A stretch of DNA of 64,000 bases from Bacteroidales bacterium. GTDB lineage: Bacteria; Bacteroidota; Bacteroidia; Bacteroidales; VadinHA17. The notes beneath the pieces are model-generated. The model saw nothing but the letters and a program-made list of their open reading frames with translations, searched no databases and had not been told where the DNA came from. Shown here piece after piece: positions 60,112-64,000 of this stretch. Position numbers and translations under genes: made by a program. The stretch's first letter is position 1. Every line of letters starts with the position of its first letter. The stretch is taken from positions 163,045-227,044 of the forward strand of contig JARGFQ010000005.1 of assembly GCA_029210565.1 (NCBI GenBank), written 5' to 3'.

Positions 60112-61347
60112 TTACAATAGATCACCAGTCTTCCTCACTTTGCCGGTGAAGGGTTCGGTGGCCCTGCTGAATATACCGTGCATCCAGGCAATGGCCATTC
60201 CGTAATTTGTTATTGGGATATTATGTTTTTTAGGCTCACGCAGGCGGTTCGTAAGCTGCCGGTGGGTCACCATGCAGCCGCCGCACTGTATCACCAGGGC
60301 ATATTCTTCTATCGGGCGGGGGATGGCATCAAGCCCTGCCACGTTGTCAAACTCCAGCTTTTTGCCGGTGAAGTTTGTCAGCCACCCGGGTATTTTAAAT
60401 CTTCCGATGTCATCACATGCAATGTTGTGAGTGCAGGACTCCAGCAGCAGGATCCGGTCGCCATCCTTTAATTCTCCTATTTTCGGTGTCCCCTTAAGGT
60501 ACTCCTCAAAGTCGCCCTTCTGCCTTGCCAGCACAATGCTGAAGCCAGTCAGCGGGATGTCGCGCGGTATTGCTGCATTAACCTTCCCGAATGCCTGGCT
60601 GTCAGTTACGACCAGCCGGGGTTTTATTCCGGTCTTGCCAAGGAAGGATTCAATTTCATTCTCCTTCAGAATTATGGCCGTACAGTCGTTGTCAAGCGTA
60701 TCTCTTATAACCTGCACCTGCGGGAGTATCATCCTTCCTTCCGGGGCCTCGATATCGATGGGGGTCACAAGAAGGATTATGTCTCCCGGACTGACCAGGT
60801 CACCGATAAGCCCTCTGCTTTTCAGAGCTGATGGAGGCATGGCCTCCTTAAGCACTGTGAGCAATCCGGGATTGTATTCTTCAGGCCGGAGTGCTGAATA
60901 TCCCTTTATTTCCTTGCCTGTGCGGGTTCTGACCTCCTTGCGGAAGTCGTCTGCAAGAGGCATTAAATCGTTTTTGTTATGTACAAGCACATAAGGAATC
61001 TCAAGTTTGCTGAACTCCTGCGCCAGCTCTGCCTCATAACTGTCGAACCTGTTATCGGACAGCACCAGGATAGCAAGGTCAATAAGTTTAAGTGTCGCCA
61101 TCGATTTTCTGATACGCAGCCGTCCAAGGTCACCCGTGTCATCGATGCCTGCTGTATCGATGAATATGAGCGGACCGATACCGTGAATCTCGATACTCTT
61201 TTTCACCGGATCGGTAGTGGTTCCGGCTATCTCTGAGACGATTGCGATATCCTGTCCCACCAATGCATTTATGAGCGAGCTTTTGCCGACGTTGCGCCTG
61301 CCGAATATCCCCACGTGGGGTTTTGTATCTCTTCCCCTGGATGTCAT
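60112..61347 (-). CDS. hydF: [FeFe]-hydrogenase H-cluster maturation GTPase HydF
   Basis: HydF is the scaffold GTPase that assembles and delivers the 2Fe subcluster of [FeFe]-hydrogenases. I start at ATG 61347 (MTSRGRDTKPHVGIFGRR), which fits the family better than ATG 61380 inside the upstream gene. The G domain has GRRNVGKSSLINAL (G1), AGTTTDPV (G2), DTAGI (G3) and HNKND (G4). The C-terminal iron-sulfur motif is complete: SCTHN then QCGGC, that is CxH-x47-CxxC. Partners hydE, hydG and the hydrogenase are not in the window. Confidence 0.95.
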   Translation of the reverse strand: MTSRGRDTKPHVGIFGRRNVGKSSLINALVGQDIAIVSEIAGTTTDPVKKSIEIHGIGPLIFIDTAGIDDTGDLGRLRIRKSMATLKLIDLAILVLSDNRFDSYEAELAQEFSKLEIPYVLVHNKNDLMPLADDFRKEVRTRTGKEIKGYSALRPEEYNPGLLTVLKEAMPPSALKSRGLIGDLVSPGDIILLVTPIDIEAPEGRMILPQVQVIRDTLDNDCTAIILKENEIESFLGKTGIKPRLVVTDSQAFGKVNAAIPRDIPLTGFSIVLARQKGDFEEYLKGTPKIGELKDGDRILLLESCTHNIACDDIGRFKIPGWLTNFTGKKLEFDNVAGLDAIPRPIEEYALVIQCGGCMVTHRQLTNRLREPKKHNIPITNYGMAIAWMHGIFSRATEPFTGKVRKTGDLL

Positions 61348-61354
61348 GCTATAG

Positions 61355-62557
61355 TCACTGTCCGGTCTGTAAATCATCACCTGCGCCCGGCAGGGACAGT
61401 TTTCTGGCCTGGGCCTCGGCGTCTATCTCTTCGCTCTTCTTTTGCAGCTCGTCTATCGAGATGATCTTTGCCCTCTTTTCAGTGGGAGGGTTGAGTTTTT
61501 CCGACTTCTCGAATTCAATGACCTGTTTCTGGATCTCCTCAGGCAGGTCCTTTTCGCTCCTCAGCACGATATCAATAAACTCTTTCTGGAAGAACTGGTC
61601 GACCTGTATTCTCCGCTTCGTGGTATGGGCGAACTTACCTATGATGCGGCAGATGCTGTCACGGTCCTCGGGACTGAGTTTCTCGGCGAGATCATATTCC
61701 TCGATTTTCTTCAATGAGAGGATGACCGGCTCGAGCGAGTCGCGAGTTATAACGAACACATCATAGTCGCCAAGCCGGTAGGTGAGTTGCTTCAGCTTAT
61801 CGATGGTGTTAGTGGGAACGACCAGGAACACCGACTTCTTGACGCTCTCCTGGCTGGCGTATTTCTTCAGGTTCTCCGCCTGGGACTTGATATACAGGGG
61901 GAAGTTTGTCAGGTCGTCGTTTGCAGGGCTCTTGGCATCGAAGATGATATACTCGCCGCTGATCTCTATGGTGTTGTCGGGGTTACCCCTGAATGGCACC
62001 TTGTCAATATAGTTCACATGGTTGAAGTCGCAGATCCTTATGATGGTGTTCTTTACGTCGGCCTCATGTTCGGCCCACTGTCGCTTCATAGCCTCGAACC
62101 GGTCAGCGGCTTCTCTTACACGGTCTTCGTTAAGCTTCCTCCGTTCGGCCTCGAAGCTCTCCTTGGTCTGGTTCAGCCGGGCGATACTTTCGTTATAATT
62201 TTTGAAGTTTTCTTCTTTCGAGGCTTCGAAAGCCGCCACTTTCCGTGTCAGTTCATTGATGGTGCCGGAGTGTTCGCGGAGGCGACCGTTGAGCTCTTCG
62301 ATCTGGGTGTCCTTGCGTACGGAATGCATCTCCACATCCCGGATCTTCTGCGTCAGGCTTTCATTGCGGGCCGATACTTCCGTCATCCGGTTTCGCAGCT
62401 CATCCATCTCCCTGCGTCCCTTGTCGAGGTCGCGGGCCAGGTTGCGGAACTCCTCGTAGGCGTCGAAGCTCAGGTTTCTTATCCCTCTCCATCTGAAGAG
62501 CCTCTGCCACCAGTTGATATCCTTTATCTGGGCAAAAAAGAGGTTCAGTTTTTCCAT
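61355..62557 (-). CDS. Coiled-coil protein with RmuC-like putative nuclease domain
   Basis: A 400-residue cytoplasmic protein. Residues about 30-170 are a long coiled coil (ARDLDKGRREMDELRNRMTE ... KESFEAERRKLNEDR). Residues about 175-320 resemble the RmuC/PD-(D/E)XK nuclease core: NPDNTIEISGEYIIFDAKSP gives the PD...DxK pattern, followed by LYIKSQAENLKKYASQESVKKSVFLVVPT. The short C-terminal tail is charged. RmuC proteins limit rearrangements in DNA; whether this divergent protein is an active nuclease is unknown. Seven bases separate its stop from the hydF start. Confidence 0.65.
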   Translation of the reverse strand: MEKLNLFFAQIKDINWWQRLFRWRGIRNLSFDAYEEFRNLARDLDKGRREMDELRNRMTEVSARNESLTQKIRDVEMHSVRKDTQIEELNGRLREHSGTINELTRKVAAFEASKEENFKNYNESIARLNQTKESFEAERRKLNEDRVREAADRFEAMKRQWAEHEADVKNTIIRICDFNHVNYIDKVPFRGNPDNTIEISGEYIIFDAKSPANDDLTNFPLYIKSQAENLKKYASQESVKKSVFLVVPTNTIDKLKQLTYRLGDYDVFVITRDSLEPVILSLKKIEEYDLAEKLSPEDRDSICRIIGKFAHTTKRRIQVDQFFQKEFIDIVLRSEKDLPEEIQKQVIEFEKSEKLNPPTEKRAKIISIDELQKKSEEIDAEAQARKLSLPGAGDDLQTGQ

Positions 62558-62600
62558 GGAGGTAAAGTTAGCAATTCTGTCAAGGAGTCGGGGCAGTACG

Positions 62601-63473
62601 TTAAAGATGCTTTTTCAGTTCCGCGGCCGAGTTAACGGCAAAAACGTTGTCGAATGTCTTTTTGCCGGCTGCCGTTGCCATGGCTCCGGCTACCAGTATC
62701 TTCCTGTTGCTGAAGACGGAGCTCAGTCTCTTCAGGTAATCTTCGGGCCTGTCGTACGGCAGTCCGGTGAGAGAGCCTGTAATGATGATATCAGCATTCC
62801 ATCGTTCAGCCACATCGGCCATAGCGTTGAAGGGTGTCGACTGTCCCAGGTAGAGAGTATCATGGCCTGCCTTCCTGGCGACAAAGGCATAGAAGAGGAG
62901 TCCCAGTTCATGCCACTCGCTCTCCGGGAGGTAGAGCTGGACTCTCTTTCTGTCGGGAGCGTCAGGCGGAGGAAGTGAGTCTGTGGCCACTATCAGTCTC
63001 TTGCGGAAGATATTTGACATGAAGTGCTCAGCCCCGATGTCAACCGAGCCAGTCTGCCACATGACTCCCACACGTCTCTGAAACGGGAAAACTATCCTCT
63101 CGAATGTTTCTTCGAAGCCGATGTTGATTATTGCCCGCATCAGGATATCATTTATGGCCTTCTCATTGAAGTCGGTCATGGCAACAACCAGTGAATCGAG
63201 CTGGGTATCGGTATCACTTGTCTCTCTGGTAAGGAGGGCTACCTCCCGGGCGATCTCGACACCGGACATGGAGGCAATCTTTGAGATCTTGAAGCCGTGG
63301 CGGTACAGGATGGAGATATTGATTATCCGCTTAAAGTCATCATCATCATACCATCTCCGGTTTGTATCGGTGCGGTGCGGCTTGATGATCCGGTACCGCC
63401 GCTCCCAGATGCGGATTGTTCCTGTCCTGATGCCGGTCAGCTTTTCAAGGTCTGCAATTGTGTAGCGGTCCAT
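62601..63473 (-). CDS. MerR-family regulator with CarH-like cobalamin domain
   Basis: A 290-residue regulator. The N-terminal MerR helix-turn-helix reads YTIADLEKLTGIRTGTIRIWERRY with the wing RRWYDDDDFKRI. Residues about 95-165 are the helical bundle and 178-290 a Rossmann-like cobalamin-binding domain. CarH photoreceptor marks are intact: Trp139-x9-Glu149-His150 (MWQTGSVDIGAEH), which surrounds the adenosyl group, and Glu186-x-His188-xx-Gly191 (EWHELG), with His188 the likely lower cobalt ligand. CarH represses carotenoid or photoprotection genes in the dark and releases DNA in light. No carotenoid gene is visible here. Confidence 0.82.
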   Translation of the reverse strand: MDRYTIADLEKLTGIRTGTIRIWERRYRIIKPHRTDTNRRWYDDDDFKRIINISILYRHGFKISKIASMSGVEIAREVALLTRETSDTDTQLDSLVVAMTDFNEKAINDILMRAIINIGFEETFERIVFPFQRRVGVMWQTGSVDIGAEHFMSNIFRKRLIVATDSLPPPDAPDRKRVQLYLPESEWHELGLLFYAFVARKAGHDTLYLGQSTPFNAMADVAERWNADIIITGSLTGLPYDRPEDYLKRLSSVFSNRKILVAGAMATAAGKKTFDNVFAVNSAAELKKHL

Positions 63474-63647
63474 TATTTCAATATCCCGGGGTTAAAAATA
63501 ATCTTTTGTACTGATTTGATGGTTATTTATTGAACAAAAAAATCGATACACATCCTGCACGTCGCTTTGTAAAAGTGGGTCATATATTGATGCCTTACGG
63601 CAGGACAGAGTCTATACTACAAACAGCAAGCTGTAAAATAGCGCAGG

Positions 63648-64000
63648 TTACCCCTTGGTCCAGATCCGGGTGTTGAGGTTCAGGTCTTCGACTATTTCTG
63701 TGAGGAGGGTCAGGAACCGCATGCTCTCCTCGAGGAAGGGGTAGTCGGCCGCCGGCTTAAAGGTGCGCAGCTCGAAGAGGTTTTTGTACATGCTTATGGC
63801 GATATAGACTTTGGAGTCGAGGAATGAGAGGTATACCCTGGTATTCCATTTCTTTTTGAAGGCGAGAATGCGTTCCATCAGCGCCGGGGTGAGGATATAT
63901 CTTGCCTCTACCTGGTCATCGCCGTAGACGCAGAACTCTCGCTCGAACCTCGGGTCTTCGAGTCTGATGAGTTCACCCCTGCCGGGAGCAATGGCCTGCA
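63648..64000 (-). CDS. DUF3137 family protein, C-terminal part (5' end outside window)
   Basis: The minus-strand frame is open to the edge of the window and ends at 63648. The fragment (about 117 residues) reads GRGELIRLEDPRFEREFCVYGD then DDQVEARYILTPALMERILAFKKK, characteristic of the C-terminal half of DUF3137 proteins. These usually have two N-terminal transmembrane helices, lost here. Their function is unknown; they often occur next to LemA genes, which may lie beyond the edge. Confidence 0.82.
   Translation of the reverse strand, partial: QAIAPGRGELIRLEDPRFEREFCVYGDDQVEARYILTPALMERILAFKKKWNTRVYLSFLDSKVYIAISMYKNLFELRTFKPAADYPFLEESMRFLTLLTEIVEDLNLNTRIWTKG

Noticed and set aside
1..64000. 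CRISPR arrays, rRNA genes, prophage or intact transposons
   Set aside because: No regularly spaced identical direct repeats with unique spacers, no rRNA sequence, and no transposase, integrase or phage structural genes were seen.

Overview
The window looks like a chromosomal segment of an anaerobic or facultatively anaerobic member of the Bacteroidota, probably Bacteroidales-like. The evidence is a full SusC/SusD/SusE/SusF starch locus, a secreted amylase with a type IX secretion C-terminal domain, many lipoproteins without E. coli counterparts, TonB and lamin-tail proteins, and promoters of the TTTG / TAnnTTTG type. HydF implies [FeFe]-hydrogenase maturation and so a fermentative, H2-active metabolism. 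A perR-catalase-DPSL cluster and multiheme cytochrome genes show that the cell also handles oxygen and respiratory electrons. Species identity cannot be fixed from the sequence alone.

Layout. Bases 1-5.4 kb: end of a TPR protein, a VIT-type metal transporter, a PIN-domain toxin-antitoxin pair, a glucosaminidase-domain protein, an exported SagB-type nitroreductase, and a DUF4359/nitroreductase pair. 5.5-8.9 kb: a translationally coupled storage-carbohydrate unit (DUF5752, TreT-like glycosyltransferase, glycogen synthase). 8.9-10.7 kb: gene-poor ground with one small secreted protein, a repeated 13-18 bp motif, a 24-bp periodic repeat that may be an IS21-like end remnant, and tRNA-Ala. 10.7-24.7 kb: mostly housekeeping genes (TonB, HflX, Asd, PunA, LpxK, SppA, FolK, RadC, S20, tRNA-Glu, ZupT, an MBL hydrolase).

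24.7-44.2 kb is the functional core, a maltodextrin/starch utilisation locus. A LacI regulator is divergent from susCDEF and a T9SS-secreted GH13 amylase. Facing it is a five-gene operon: an SLC45-like sugar importer, beta-phosphoglucomutase, a GH65 maltose phosphorylase and two GH13 enzymes. A nearly identical 15-bp palindromic operator lies about 135 bp upstream of both operons, so one LacI protein probably controls both. The expected flow is surface binding and cutting of starch, TonB-dependent uptake, trimming to maltose, import, phosphorolysis to glucose plus beta-glucose-1-phosphate, and isomerisation to glucose-6-phosphate.

44.4-64 kb: fumarase, a thioferritin-like DPSL protein, catalase, PerR, DsbD, a GH92 mannosidase carrying an internal 17-residue tandem duplication, a pair of structured repeats, a DUF6340 lipoprotein, a histidine ammonia-lyase-like enzyme whose MIO triad reads Ala-Cys-Gly, a pentaheme cytochrome beside a haem-bearing outer-membrane barrel, HydF, a coiled-coil RmuC-like putative nuclease, a CarH-like MerR/cobalamin regulator with an intact photoreceptor motif, and the end of a DUF3137 protein.

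I found no CRISPR array, rRNA, prophage, intact transposase or recognisable defence island. The best candidates for something new are the Ala-Cys-Gly ammonia-lyase, the cytochrome/porin pair, the CarH-like regulator and the covarying hairpin repeats.
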